This document shows, in pieces, positions 7,275 through 16,656 of a DNA stretch of 64,000 nucleotides (the stretch's first letter is position 1; each line of letters begins with the position of its first letter). Both the position numbers and the translations under genes were made by a program. The stretch comes from Georgenia faecalis (GTDB taxonomy: Bacteria > Actinomycetota > Actinomycetes > Actinomycetales > Actinomycetaceae). The stretch covers positions 620,001-684,000 of the forward strand of contig NZ_CP033325.1 of the NCBI RefSeq assembly GCF_003710105.1. Direction: 5' to 3'. The notes beneath the pieces were generated by a model. It had not been told where the DNA came from. It saw nothing but the letters and a program-made list of their open reading frames with translations, and searched no databases.

Positions 7275-10200
7275 ATGAGACTCACCGGACTGCTGCCCGC
7301 GCTCCTGCAGGACGACACGGTCGCCGAGACCCTCGAGGCGGTGCCGGCCCGCGGCCTGCGCACCGTCACCGTGCCCCTCGGCGTCCGAGCCCCGCTCGTC
7401 GCGCTCCTCGCGGGCGCGCAGTCCGACGGCGCGCAGTCCGACGGCGCGCAGTCCGACGGCGCCCAGTCCGACGGCGCCGCCGGGACCGCTGCCCCGGGGG
7501 CAGCCACGCGGCACCGCCCGATCGTCGTCGTCACGGCGACCGGCCGCGAGGCCGACGAGGCCGCCGCCGCCCTGCGCGCGTTCCTGCCCGACGACGACGT
7601 CGCCGTCCTGCCCGCCTGGGAGACGCTGCCCCACGAGCGCCTGTCCCCGCGCAGCGACACCGTCGCCCGGCGCATCGCCGTCTTCCGCCGCCTCGCCCAC
7701 CCGACCCCCGGGCCCGGCCGGGCCGGCCTCATCCGCGTCCTCGTCATGCCCGTGCGCGCCCTCCTGCAGCCCGTCGTCTCCGGCCTCGGGGACCTCGAGC
7801 CGGTCGCCCTCGAGGTGGGCCAGGACGCCGCCCTCGAGGACGTCGCCGCCGCCCTCACCGCGGCCGCGTACTCCCGCGTGGACATGGTCGAGCGCCGCGG
7901 CGAGTACGCCGTGCGCGGCGGCATCCTCGACGTCTTCCCGCCCACCGAGGACCACCCCCTGCGCATCGAGTTCTGGGGCGACACCGTCGAGGAGATCCGC
8001 TGGTTCGCCGTCGCCGACCAGCGCACCCTCGAGGTGGCCGACCGTGGCCTCTGGGCGCCGCCGTGCCGCGAGCTCCTCCTCACCCCCGAGGTCCGCGCCC
8101 GCGCCGCCGCGCTCGTCCCGCAGCTCCCGGGCGCCGTCGAGATGCTCGACAAGCTGAGCGAGGGCATCGCCGTGGAGGGCATGGAGTCCCTCGCGCCCGT
8201 GCTCGTCGACCACCTCGAGCCGGTCCTCTCGCTCGTGCCCGAGGACAGCCTCGTCGTGCTGTCGGAGCCGGAGCGGATCCGCCGTCGTGCCCACGACCTC
8301 GCCGCCACCACGGAGGAGTTCCTCGCCGCGGCCTGGGCCTCGGCCACGGTCGGCGCCTCCACGCCGCTGGACCTGCGGGCGGCCTCGTTCGGCACCCTCG
8401 AGGACGCCCGCGACCTCGCCCGGTCGCGGGGCCTGGGCTGGTGGAGCCTCACCGCGCTGCCCACCACCGACGACGCCGATCACGCCGACGACGGCGTCGG
8501 CGGCACCGCCGAGGACGCCTGGGAGCCGGGGACGAACGCCGTCGCCGCCCGCGACGTCGAGCCCTACCGCGGCGACGTCGAGCGCGCGGTGGCCGACCTG
8601 CGCGCCCTCACCGGCGACGGCTGGCGCATCGTCCTCACCACCGAGGGCCCCGGCCCCGCGCGGCGCCTGGTCGAGCAGCTGGGCGCCGCGGACGTGCCCG
8701 CCCGCCTCATCGACGACCTCACCGCGGAGCCGCCGGCGTCCGTCGTCCTCGTGACGACGGCGTCCCTGGGGCGGGGCTTCGTCGCCCCGGACCTGCGCCT
8801 GGCCATGCTCACCGAGAGCGACATCACCGGCCGCGCCGGCACGTCCACGCGGGACATGCGCCGGATGCCCTCCCGCCGGCGCAACGTCGTCGACCCCGTG
8901 GCGCTGCGCCCGGGAGACTTCGTCGTCCACGAGCAGCACGGCGTCGGGCGCTTCGTCGAGCTCGCCTCCCGCACGGTGGGCACGGGCAAGGACGCGACCA
9001 CCCGCGAGTACCTCGTCATCGAGTACGCGAGCTCCAAGCGCGGCCAGCCCGGCGACCGCCTGTACGTCCCCACGGACTCCCTCGACCAGGTGAGCAAGTA
9101 CACCGGCGGCGAGGCCCCCACCCTCAACAAGCTGGGCGGGTCGGACTGGGCCAAGACCAAGGGCCGCGCGCGCCGCGCGGTCCGCCAGATCGCCGCCGAG
9201 CTCATCCGCCTCTACGCCGCCCGGGCCGCGACCAAGGGGCACGCCTTCGCGCCGGACACCCCCTGGCAGCGCGAGCTCGAGGACGCCTTCCCGCACATCG
9301 AGACCCCCGACCAGGTCGTCACCATCGACGAGGTCAAGGCGGACATGGAGAAGGAGATGCCCATGGACCGCCTCATCAGCGGCGACGTGGGCTACGGCAA
9401 GACCGAGATCGCCGTGCGGGCGGCGTTCAAGGCGGTGCAGGACGGCAAGCAGGTCGCGGTCCTCGTCCCCACCACGCTGCTCGTCCAGCAGCACCTCGAC
9501 ACGTTCTCCGAGCGGTACGCCGGCTTCCCCGTCACGGTCCGGGCCCTGTCCCGCTTCCAGTCCGACGCCGAGGCGCAGGCCACCAAGGAGGGCCTGCTCG
9601 CCGGGACCGTCGACGTCGTCATCGGCACCCACCGCCTGCTCACCGGGGAGGTGCGGTTCAAGGACCTCGGCCTCGTCATCATCGACGAGGAGCAGCGCTT
9701 CGGCGTCGAGCACAAGGAGACGCTCAAGCAGCTGCGGACCAACGTCGACGTCCTGGCGATGAGCGCGACCCCGATCCCGCGCACGCTCGAGATGGCCATC
9801 ACCGGCATCCGGGAGATGTCGACGCTCGCGACGCCGCCCGAGGAGCGTCACCCGGTCCTCACGTTCGTCGGTCCCTACGAGGAGAAGCAGGTGAGCGCCG
9901 CCATCCGCCGCGAGCTCCTGCGTGAGGGCCAGGTGTTCTACGTCCACAACCGGGTGTCCTCGATCCACAAGGCCGCCGGCCGGATCGCCGAGCTCGTCCC
10001 CGAGGCCCGCATCGCCGTCGCCCACGGGCAGATGGGGGAGCACCAGCTCGAGCAGGTCATCCAGGACTTCTGGAACAAGGAGTTCGACGTCCTCGTCTGC
10101 ACGACGATCGTGGAGACCGGCCTCGACATCTCCAACGCCAACACCCTCGTCGTCGAGCGGGCCGACGCCTTCGGCCTGTCCCAGCTGCACCAGCTGCGGG

Positions 10201-10985
10201 GCCGCGTGGGCCGCGGGCGCGAGCGCGCCTACGCCTACTTCCTCTACCCGCCGGAGAAGCCGCTCACCGAGACGGCGCACGACCGCCTCGCCACCATCGC
10301 CGCCCATACCGACCTGGGCGCGGGCATCCAGGTGGCGATGAAGGACCTCGAGATCCGCGGCGCCGGCAACCTCCTCGGCGGGGAGCAGTCCGGGCACATC
10401 GCGGGCGTGGGCTTCGACCTCTACGTCCGGATGGTCTCCGACGCCGTCGCGGAGTTCCGCGGCGACGGCGAGCCCGAGAAGGCCGACGTGAAGATCGAGC
10501 TGCCCATCGACGCGCACATCCCGCACGACTACATCGCGCACGAGCGGCTCCGCCTCGAGGCCTACGCGAAGATCGCCGCGGCCGACGACGACGCCGCCAT
10601 CGAGGCGGTGCGGGAGGAGCTCACCGACCGGTACGGCGCCGTGCCCGAGCCGGTCCTGCGGCTCTTCTCCGTCGCCCAGCTGCGCACCCAGGCGCGCGCG
10701 GCCCAGCTCACGGACATCACCGCCCAGGGGCGCTACATCCGGTTCGCGCCGGTCGAGCTGCCCGAGTCCGCCCAGCTGCGGCTCAAGCGCCTCTACCCGG
10801 GCACCGTCCTCAAGCCGGCGGTGCGCACCGTGCTCGTCCCGTTCCCCATGACGGCAAAGCTCGGCGGCAAGCCGTTGCGCGACACCGAGCTCCTCCGGTG
10901 GGTGCACGACCTCATCGACGCCGTCCTCGTCGGCAACGTCGCGGTCGCGGCGCGGGTCGGCACCGCGGACGACGACGAGGAGTAG
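7275..10985 (+). CDS. mfd: Transcription-repair coupling factor
   Basis: A 1236-residue SF2 translocase that displaces stalled RNA polymerase and recruits UvrA. Parts in order: UvrB-like N-terminal modules (YSRVDMVERRGEYAVRGGILDVFP), the RNA-polymerase-interacting CarD-like domain (VALRPGDFVVHEQHGVGRF), the RecG-like motor with Walker A GDVGYGKTE (about 703-711) and DEEQ box (about 804-807), and the C-terminal TRCF domain (ELPIDAHIPHDYI). The ATG at 7275 follows GAAGGA. The N-terminus carries four tandem copies of A-Q-S-D-G. Length is normal for actinobacteria. Confidence 0.97.
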   Translation: MRLTGLLPALLQDDTVAETLEAVPARGLRTVTVPLGVRAPLVALLAGAQSDGAQSDGAQSDGAQSDGAAGTAAPGAATRHRPIVVVTATGREADEAAAALRAFLPDDDVAVLPAWETLPHERLSPRSDTVARRIAVFRRLAHPTPGPGRAGLIRVLVMPVRALLQPVVSGLGDLEPVALEVGQDAALEDVAAALTAAAYSRVDMVERRGEYAVRGGILDVFPPTEDHPLRIEFWGDTVEEIRWFAVADQRTLEVADRGLWAPPCRELLLTPEVRARAAALVPQLPGAVEMLDKLSEGIAVEGMESLAPVLVDHLEPVLSLVPEDSLVVLSEPERIRRRAHDLAATTEEFLAAAWASATVGASTPLDLRAASFGTLEDARDLARSRGLGWWSLTALPTTDDADHADDGVGGTAEDAWEPGTNAVAARDVEPYRGDVERAVADLRALTGDGWRIVLTTEGPGPARRLVEQLGAADVPARLIDDLTAEPPASVVLVTTASLGRGFVAPDLRLAMLTESDITGRAGTSTRDMRRMPSRRRNVVDPVALRPGDFVVHEQHGVGRFVELASRTVGTGKDATTREYLVIEYASSKRGQPGDRLYVPTDSLDQVSKYTGGEAPTLNKLGGSDWAKTKGRARRAVRQIAAELIRLYAARAATKGHAFAPDTPWQRELEDAFPHIETPDQVVTIDEVKADMEKEMPMDRLISGDVGYGKTEIAVRAAFKAVQDGKQVAVLVPTTLLVQQHLDTFSERYAGFPVTVRALSRFQSDAEAQATKEGLLAGTVDVVIGTHRLLTGEVRFKDLGLVIIDEEQRFGVEHKETLKQLRTNVDVLAMSATPIPRTLEMAITGIREMSTLATPPEERHPVLTFVGPYEEKQVSAAIRRELLREGQVFYVHNRVSSIHKAAGRIAELVPEARIAVAHGQMGEHQLEQVIQDFWNKEFDVLVCTTIVETGLDISNANTLVVERADAFGLSQLHQLRGRVGRGRERAYAYFLYPPEKPLTETAHDRLATIAAHTDLGAGIQVAMKDLEIRGAGNLLGGEQSGHIAGVGFDLYVRMVSDAVAEFRGDGEPEKADVKIELPIDAHIPHDYIAHERLRLEAYAKIAAADDDAAIEAVREELTDRYGAVPEPVLRLFSVAQLRTQARAAQLTDITAQGRYIRFAPVELPESAQLRLKRLYPGTVLKPAVRTVLVPFPMTAKLGGKPLRDTELLRWVHDLIDAVLVGNVAVAARVGTADDDEE
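7414..7473 (+). repeat. 15-bp tandem repeat, four copies, inside mfd
   Basis: Four head-to-tail copies of GCGCGCAGTCCGACG (the last with one change) encode A-Q-S-D-G four times at about residues 47-66 of Mfd. The repeat keeps frame and probably forms a flexible linker that can vary in copy number. Confidence 0.9.
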
Positions 10986-10999
10986 CGGCGAGGCCCCCG

Positions 11000-11089
11000 C
11001 TGTCCACATATTTCATCCACAGGAGTGTGCACAACCGGCGTTGTCCCAGGTCGGCCTGTGGAGGAACCTGTGGGTGGACGGTGGATGAA
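11000..11089. promoter_or_regulatory. Cluster of DnaA-box-like 9-mers within an inverted repeat
   Basis: Just after mfd, three 9-mers are each one mismatch from TTGTCCACA or TTATCCACA: CTGTCCACA (10999-11007 region), TCATCCACA (11013-11021) and, on the minus strand, TTGTGCACA (11026-11034). Weaker TGTGGA-type sites follow near 11057 and 11082. The outer pieces form a perfect 9-bp inverted repeat, TTCATCCAC at 11012-11020 and GTGGATGAA at 11081-11089. This may be a DnaA-titrating or regulatory locus; no dnaA or dnaN gene is nearby. Confidence 0.45.
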
Positions 11090-11442
11090 TATTCGGTGCA
11101 CGGAACCTCTTGTGCGGCGGATGTGACCGGGACTACACATACGCCTATCGAGCTCGTCGATCCGGCTCCGGCCAGCGGGGTCCGCCCCGCTGACCAGGGT
11201 CGGCGTCCTGTCGAGAGGCAGGACGGCACCGCGAGACCTGGGCCCCGGCCCGGGAGGAGCGGGGTACCGGCGAGGTCGAGCTCATCGAGACAACGACAGG
11301 TCCGGAACGCCGGGGTCCGCCCCGGGGGACCGGTACGCGAGGGACGGCGCGCCTGTTCGGACTCGGTGGGGTGGTGCCCAGGCGGTCCGCGGCTCCGGCG
11401 GCGGACCGGGCGAGCCCGTTCCTACGACGCCCCGCCCTGGAA
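11090..11442. other. Intergenic DNA without a recognisable gene
   Basis: Part of the 613-bp mfd/lipoprotein gap. It holds one short perfect hairpin (11173-11180 with 11185-11192, loop TCCG). Open frames here lack ribosome sites and family features. Confidence 0.6.
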
Positions 11443-11490
11443 ACCGAGCAAGGCCCCTCGAATCCCTAGTTCGAGGGGCCTTTGCTCGGT
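11443..11490. terminator. Long hairpin upstream of the SurA-like lipoprotein gene
   Basis: Bases 11443-11461 pair with 11471-11490 apart from a single bulged T, leaving a 9-nt loop. It lies 458 bp after the mfd stop, so it may terminate long mfd read-through or insulate the next promoter. Confidence 0.65.
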
Positions 11491-11598
11491 CTATCGTCGC
11501 GCGCGCCGGGGCGCTCCGGGCGAGCGACACGCCGGAGGGCGCCGCTCACCTACGATGGGGGCCGGCGTAGGTCCGCGTGCAGCAGCTCGGAGGTAACG

Positions 11599-12162
11599 GT
11601 GGCATCGATGACGTTCAAGCGGGGCGCCCGGGCGCTCGTCGGCCTCACCCTGGCCGGGGGGCTGCTCGCAGCGTGCTCGGCGCACCCCGGTGCTGCTGCC
11701 GTGGTCGACGGCGAGGAGATCAGCGAGAACTTCCTCGCCGACGCGGTGCGCGACTTCGAGGTGGTCACCGGCCAGCCGACCAGCGCCGCCGCCATGATCT
11801 CCACCCTCGCCATCACCCCGACGATGCTCGACGCCGCCGCGGAGTTCGGGATCGGGGCCTCCGAGGAGGAGGCCACCGCGCTCCTCGACGCCCAGATCGA
11901 GACGGTGGGCGGCACCCCGCCCGCCGACGGGTACGCCCAGGGCGTCATCGAGATCGCGCAGATGACCCTCGTCGACCAGCAGATCCAGTTCTCCGAGGAC
12001 GGGATGGCGATCGGCGAGCGGATCGCCGAGCGGATCGCCGAGACCGACATCGAGCTCAACCCCCGCTACGGCGAGATCACCGCGGACGGCAACGTCGTCC
12101 CGCCCGACTACCCGTGGCTCGCGACGCCGACCCCGACCCCGGGCGAGCTCCCGCAGGGCTGA
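11599..12162 (+). CDS. SurA N-terminal-domain-like lipoprotein
   Basis: A 187-residue secreted lipoprotein. The N-terminus is basic (FKRGARALVG), then hydrophobic, ending in the lipobox L-L-A-A-C, so it is probably anchored on the outer face of the membrane. The mature part begins AAVVDGEEISENFLADAVRDF, typical of SurA/PrsA-type chaperone N-domains, but no PpiC isomerase domain follows; the C-terminus is Pro/Thr-rich. The GTG at 11599 is chosen because GGAGG lies 5 nt upstream; the ATG at 11608 would be too far. TACGAT at 11551-11556 is a plausible -10. mazG starts 6 bp after the stop. Confidence 0.8.
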   Translation: MASMTFKRGARALVGLTLAGGLLAACSAHPGAAAVVDGEEISENFLADAVRDFEVVTGQPTSAAAMISTLAITPTMLDAAAEFGIGASEEEATALLDAQIETVGGTPPADGYAQGVIEIAQMTLVDQQIQFSEDGMAIGERIAERIAETDIELNPRYGEITADGNVVPPDYPWLATPTPTPGELPQG

Positions 12163-12167
12163 CGCCG

Positions 12168-12977
12168 ATGCCCGACCCGTCTGCGGGGGCGCCCGGCCCT
12201 GTGCCCGGCCCCGCCCCGGGCTCCGCGTCCGGCCCGCCCGGACGGGGGTCTGAGCCGCCCGCCGGAACGGCCCTCGTCGAGGTCGTGGCCGTCATGGACC
12301 GCCTGCGGTCCGGGTGCCCGTGGGACGCGGAGCAGACGCACGCCTCGCTCGCCCCGTACGTCCTCGAGGAGGCGTTCGAGCTCGCGGAGGTCGCCGAGGC
12401 GGGGGACCGCGACGGGATGCTCGAGGAGCTCGGTGACGTCCTCCTCCAGGTGGTCTTCCACGCCCGCATCGCCGCCGAGCGCGCGGGCGACCCCTTCGAC
12501 ATCGACGACGTCGCCCGCACGCTCGTCGCCAAGCTCGTCCGCCGCCACCCCCACGTCTTCGCCGACGACGCGCACGCGCTGACCCCGGGCGACGTCGAGG
12601 CGGCCTGGGACCGGATCAAGGACGCGGAGAAGGCGCGCCGCGACCCGCTCGAGGGCGTCCCGCGCGCCCTGCCGGCGCTCGCCCGCGCCCAGAAGACGGC
12701 CCGGCGCCTGCGGCGGGCGGGCGTCCCCGACGCCGCGCTGCTCGCCGGTCCCGACGAGGGCGCACGCCCGGCCGACGTCGTCCCCGCCACAACCGACGCC
12801 ACCGACGCCACCGACGCCACCGTCCCCGACGACGCCACTGACGCCGTCGGGCGTGAGCTCATGGCGCTGGTCCTGCGCGCCGATGCCGCGGGCGTCGACG
12901 CCGAGGCAGCCCTGCGTGCCCACGTCCGCGGCCTGGAGGCGCTGGTCCACCGCGACGGAGGTCCCGCGCGCGCCTGA
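12168..12977 (+). CDS. mazG: Nucleoside triphosphate pyrophosphohydrolase MazG
   Basis: A 269-residue all-alpha NTP pyrophosphatase that hydrolyses (d)NTPs, including aberrant ones, to NMP and PPi. The core begins VMDRLRSGCPWDAEQTHASL; the metal-binding acidic motifs are LEEAFELAEV and LEELGDVLLQV, followed by the second signature RRHPHVF. The N-terminus is Pro/Gly-rich, and a T-D-A repeat (about residues 204-215) interrupts the C-terminal half. The ATG lies 6 bp after the lipoprotein stop, suggesting an operon; eno follows after 61 bp. Confidence 0.92.
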   Translation: MPDPSAGAPGPVPGPAPGSASGPPGRGSEPPAGTALVEVVAVMDRLRSGCPWDAEQTHASLAPYVLEEAFELAEVAEAGDRDGMLEELGDVLLQVVFHARIAAERAGDPFDIDDVARTLVAKLVRRHPHVFADDAHALTPGDVEAAWDRIKDAEKARRDPLEGVPRALPALARAQKTARRLRRAGVPDAALLAGPDEGARPADVVPATTDATDATDATVPDDATDAVGRELMALVLRADAAGVDAEAALRAHVRGLEALVHRDGGPARA

Positions 12978-13026
12978 AACCACCCGACTATCGTGGAGGG
13001 CGCAGACACCCGATCCAGATGCATGA

Positions 13027-14319
<1,293 letters not shown>

Positions 14320-14344
14320 TCACAGCGCCGCTACGGCGGCACAC

Positions 14345-14413
14345 CGGCGATCGCCGGGAACCGGGTGTGGGACGCCTCAGCGACTCACACCGCCCGGCTC
14401 CCGGCGATCGCCG
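14345..14413 (+). terminator. Long eno terminator hairpin
   Basis: A 15-bp perfect outer stem (14345-14359 with 14399-14413) containing a GCGATCGC core is extended by inner pairs (14361-14365 with 14393-14397, then TGTG with CACA). The sequence CTTTCCT follows. It sits between eno and the FtsB-like gene, so the latter probably has limited read-through from eno. Confidence 0.75.
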
Positions 14414-14428
14414 CTTTCCTGGGAGAGC

Positions 14429-15136
14429 ATGGAGGGCATGACCAGCCGTCGTCCGCCGGACCCGCGCCGGACCGGGAGCCGGAAGGCCGGTCCGGGCTCC
14501 CGCGGCGCCGCTTCGCGCCAGGCGCCGTCGCGCGGGCCGTCCTCGGCCCGCCGGCCTGCGTCCGAGACACGACGTGACGCCACGGTCGGCGGCTCCCCCT
14601 CCGCCGTCCGTGGGGCGGGCGCACGACGGACCGGGCCGGCCACGCCCGACGGCGACCCGCCGCCCCCGCCGACGATCACCCTGCGCGGCCTGGGGCTCTT
14701 CCTCGTCCTGCTCACCGCCTTCATCGTGCTCGCGCCCACCCTGCGCCACGCCATCGAGCAGCAGGAGGAGCTGCGCTCGCTCAGCGCGCAGGTGGAGACC
14801 GCCCGCGCCCGCAACGACGAGCTCCAGGCCGACCTCGAACGCTGGCAGGACCCCATCTACGTCCAGGCACAGGCCCGGGACCGGCTCGGCTACGTCCTGC
14901 CCGGCGAGACGAGCTACCGCGTCGTCGACCCCGAGACCGTCGTCGGCGAGGGCGCCGAGACGGAGGACGAGGTGGGCCCGCCCCAGGCCGCACCGGGGCC
15001 CTGGTACGTGTCCCTGTGGGACTCCGTGCAGGTGGCCGGAGAGGCTGTCCCCGGTGAGGACGTCCCGGGGGAGGACCTGCCCGGCGAGCCCGCCCCCACC
15101 GCGCCCACACCCCCCGCACCGACCGAGGAGCCATGA
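14429..15136 (+). CDS. FtsB/DivIC-family septum formation initiator
   Basis: About 235 residues. A basic Pro/Arg-rich cytoplasmic tail (about 85 residues) is followed by one membrane segment (LGLFLVLLTAFIVLAPTL), a coiled coil (residues after IEQQEELRSLSAQ), and the FtsB signature DPIYVQAQARDRLGYVLPGE. The C-terminus repeats G-E-D-V/L-P and is Pro/Thr-rich. FtsB-type proteins bridge FtsL and FtsQ in the divisome. Position between eno and DUF501 is the usual actinobacterial context. The start (ATG 14429 or 14438) is uncertain. Confidence 0.88.
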   Translation: MEGMTSRRPPDPRRTGSRKAGPGSRGAASRQAPSRGPSSARRPASETRRDATVGGSPSAVRGAGARRTGPATPDGDPPPPPTITLRGLGLFLVLLTAFIVLAPTLRHAIEQQEELRSLSAQVETARARNDELQADLERWQDPIYVQAQARDRLGYVLPGETSYRVVDPETVVGEGAETEDEVGPPQAAPGPWYVSLWDSVQVAGEAVPGEDVPGEDLPGEPAPTAPTPPAPTEEP

Positions 15137-15648
15137 GCCTCACCGACAGCTCCGTCACCGAGCAGGACCTCGCCGTCCTCGCCGAGCAGCTCGGACGGCC
15201 GCCGCGCGGTGTCGTCGCCATCGCCGCGCGCTGCGCGTGCGGGCGCCCGCTCGTCGTCCGCACAGCGCCACGGCTCGATGACGGCACGCCCTTCCCCACC
15301 ACCTTCTACCTCACCGGCCCCGAGGTGGTGCGCGCCGTGAGCACGCTCGAGGCCGAGGGGGTCATGAAGGAGATGACCGCCCGCCTCGCGGACGACGCGG
15401 AGCTGGCCGCCGCGTACCAACGGGCACACGAGGACTACCTCGCCCGCCGGGCGGAGCTGGGGGAGGTCCCGGAGATCGCGGGGATCTCCGCCGGGGGGAT
15501 GCCCACCCGGGTCAAGTGCCTGCACGTCCTCGTCGCCCACTCCCTCGCCGTCGGGCCCGGGGTCAACCCGCTCGGTGACGAGGCCCTGGAGCTCCTGCGC
15601 CCGCGGTGGAGCCCCACGCGGTGCACGTGCGCCGGCGTGGCAGGCTGA
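15133..15648 (+). CDS. DUF501 family protein
   Basis: A 171-residue protein of a conserved actinobacterial family whose function is not established. Features are an early CACGRPLVVRTAPRL segment and GMPTRVKCLHVLVAHSL, which with CTCAGV at the C-terminus gives several conserved Cys/His residues that could bind metal. The ATG overlaps the previous stop (ATGA), so it is translationally coupled to the FtsB-like gene; the ppx/gppA start follows 4 bp after its stop. This three-gene order recurs in related genomes. Confidence 0.88.
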   Translation: MSLTDSSVTEQDLAVLAEQLGRPPRGVVAIAARCACGRPLVVRTAPRLDDGTPFPTTFYLTGPEVVRAVSTLEAEGVMKEMTARLADDAELAAAYQRAHEDYLARRAELGEVPEIAGISAGGMPTRVKCLHVLVAHSLAVGPGVNPLGDEALELLRPRWSPTRCTCAGVAG

Positions 15649-15652
15649 GCGC

Positions 15653-16600
15653 GTGACACGTGTAGGCGCCATCGACTGCGGGACCAACTCCATCCGCCTC
15701 CTCATCGCCGACGTGGGCGCCTCGGGCCGGCTGCGCGAGGTGGTCCGCGAGATGGAGGTCGTCCGGCTCGGGCAGGGCGTGGACGCCCGCGGCATGCTCG
15801 ATCCCGACGCCCTGGCGCGCACGCTCGACGCCACCACCCGGTACGCGCGGGAGTGCCGCGCGCACGACGTCGAGGCGATCCGGTTCGTCGCCACCTCCGC
15901 CACCCGCGACGCCGCCAACCGCGGCGCCTTCGTCGACGGCGTGCGCGCGATCCTCGGCGTGGAGCCGGAGGTCATCAGCGGCCAGGAGGAGGCCGCGCTG
16001 TCCTTCGCCGGGGCCGCCGGCGCGCTCGGCGGGCAGCACCCCGGACCGCACCTCGTCGTCGACATCGGCGGCGGTTCCACCGAGCTCGTCCTCGGCGAGG
16101 GCGTGCCGAGCGCGGCCACCTCGATGGACGTCGGCAGCGTCCGCCTCACCGAGCGGCACCTGCGCACCGACCCGCCCACGGAGCGCCAGGTCAAGGCCGC
16201 CCGGGCGGACGTGCGCGCGGCCCTCGACGCCGCCGCCCGCCTCGTCCCCCTGCGCCGGGCCCGCACCCTCATCGGCGTGGCCGGTTCCATCACCACGACG
16301 ACGGCGCTCGCCCTGGGTCTGCCCGCCTACGACCGCACCCGCATCGACGGCGCGGTCGTCGGGGTCGAGGACACCCTGCGGGCCTGCGAGCAGCTCGTCC
16401 GTGCCCCGCGCGCCGAGCGTGCGGCGATGGGCTTCATGCACCCCGGGCGCGTCGACGTCATCGCCGCCGGGGCCCTCGTGTGGTCGGAGGTGATCGAGCG
16501 CGTCCGCCGCGAGGTCGCCGCGGCGGGCGGGGAGCTCACCACCGTGGTGACGAGCGAGCACGACATCCTCGACGGGATCGCGCTGAGCATCCTCGCCTGA
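15653..16600 (+). CDS. Ppx/GppA exopolyphosphatase-family protein
   Basis: A 315-residue actin-fold (ASKHA) phosphatase acting on polyphosphate or pppGpp. The phosphate-1 motif is GAIDCGTNSIRLLIADVG and the phosphate-2 motif is VVDIGGGSTELVLG; the adenosine region includes LIGVAGSITT. The GTG at 15653 places MTRVGAIDCG at the N-terminus, as usual. The protein is the short single-module form common in actinobacteria. A perfect hairpin begins immediately after the stop. Confidence 0.92.
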   Translation: MTRVGAIDCGTNSIRLLIADVGASGRLREVVREMEVVRLGQGVDARGMLDPDALARTLDATTRYARECRAHDVEAIRFVATSATRDAANRGAFVDGVRAILGVEPEVISGQEEAALSFAGAAGALGGQHPGPHLVVDIGGGSTELVLGEGVPSAATSMDVGSVRLTERHLRTDPPTERQVKAARADVRAALDAAARLVPLRRARTLIGVAGSITTTTALALGLPAYDRTRIDGAVVGVEDTLRACEQLVRAPRAERAAMGFMHPGRVDVIAAGALVWSEVIERVRREVAAAGGELTTVVTSEHDILDGIALSILA

Positions 16601-16631
16601 GACGCGGCGCCGCCTCAGGCGGCGCCGCGTC
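16601..16631. terminator. Bidirectional terminator between ppx/gppA and nhaA
   Basis: A 14-bp perfect stem (16601-16614 with 16618-16631) with a 3-nt loop abuts the plus-strand stop and precedes the end of the convergent nhaA gene. Confidence 0.75.
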
Positions 16632-16656
16632 CGGTCAGTGCGGCGCCGCGTCCCCG

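Noticed and set aside
7065-11009. A long open frame (about 1300 codons) antisense to mfd
   Set aside because: It mirrors mfd codon bias in very GC-rich DNA, has no recognisable domain and no ribosome site.
10999-11089. Chromosomal origin of replication
   Set aside because: No dnaA, dnaN or AT-rich unwinding region is nearby; only a box-like cluster is supported.
10898-11596. A 232-codon open frame across the mfd/lipoprotein gap
   Set aside because: It overlaps the mfd 3' end and the terminator hairpin and has no protein-family features.
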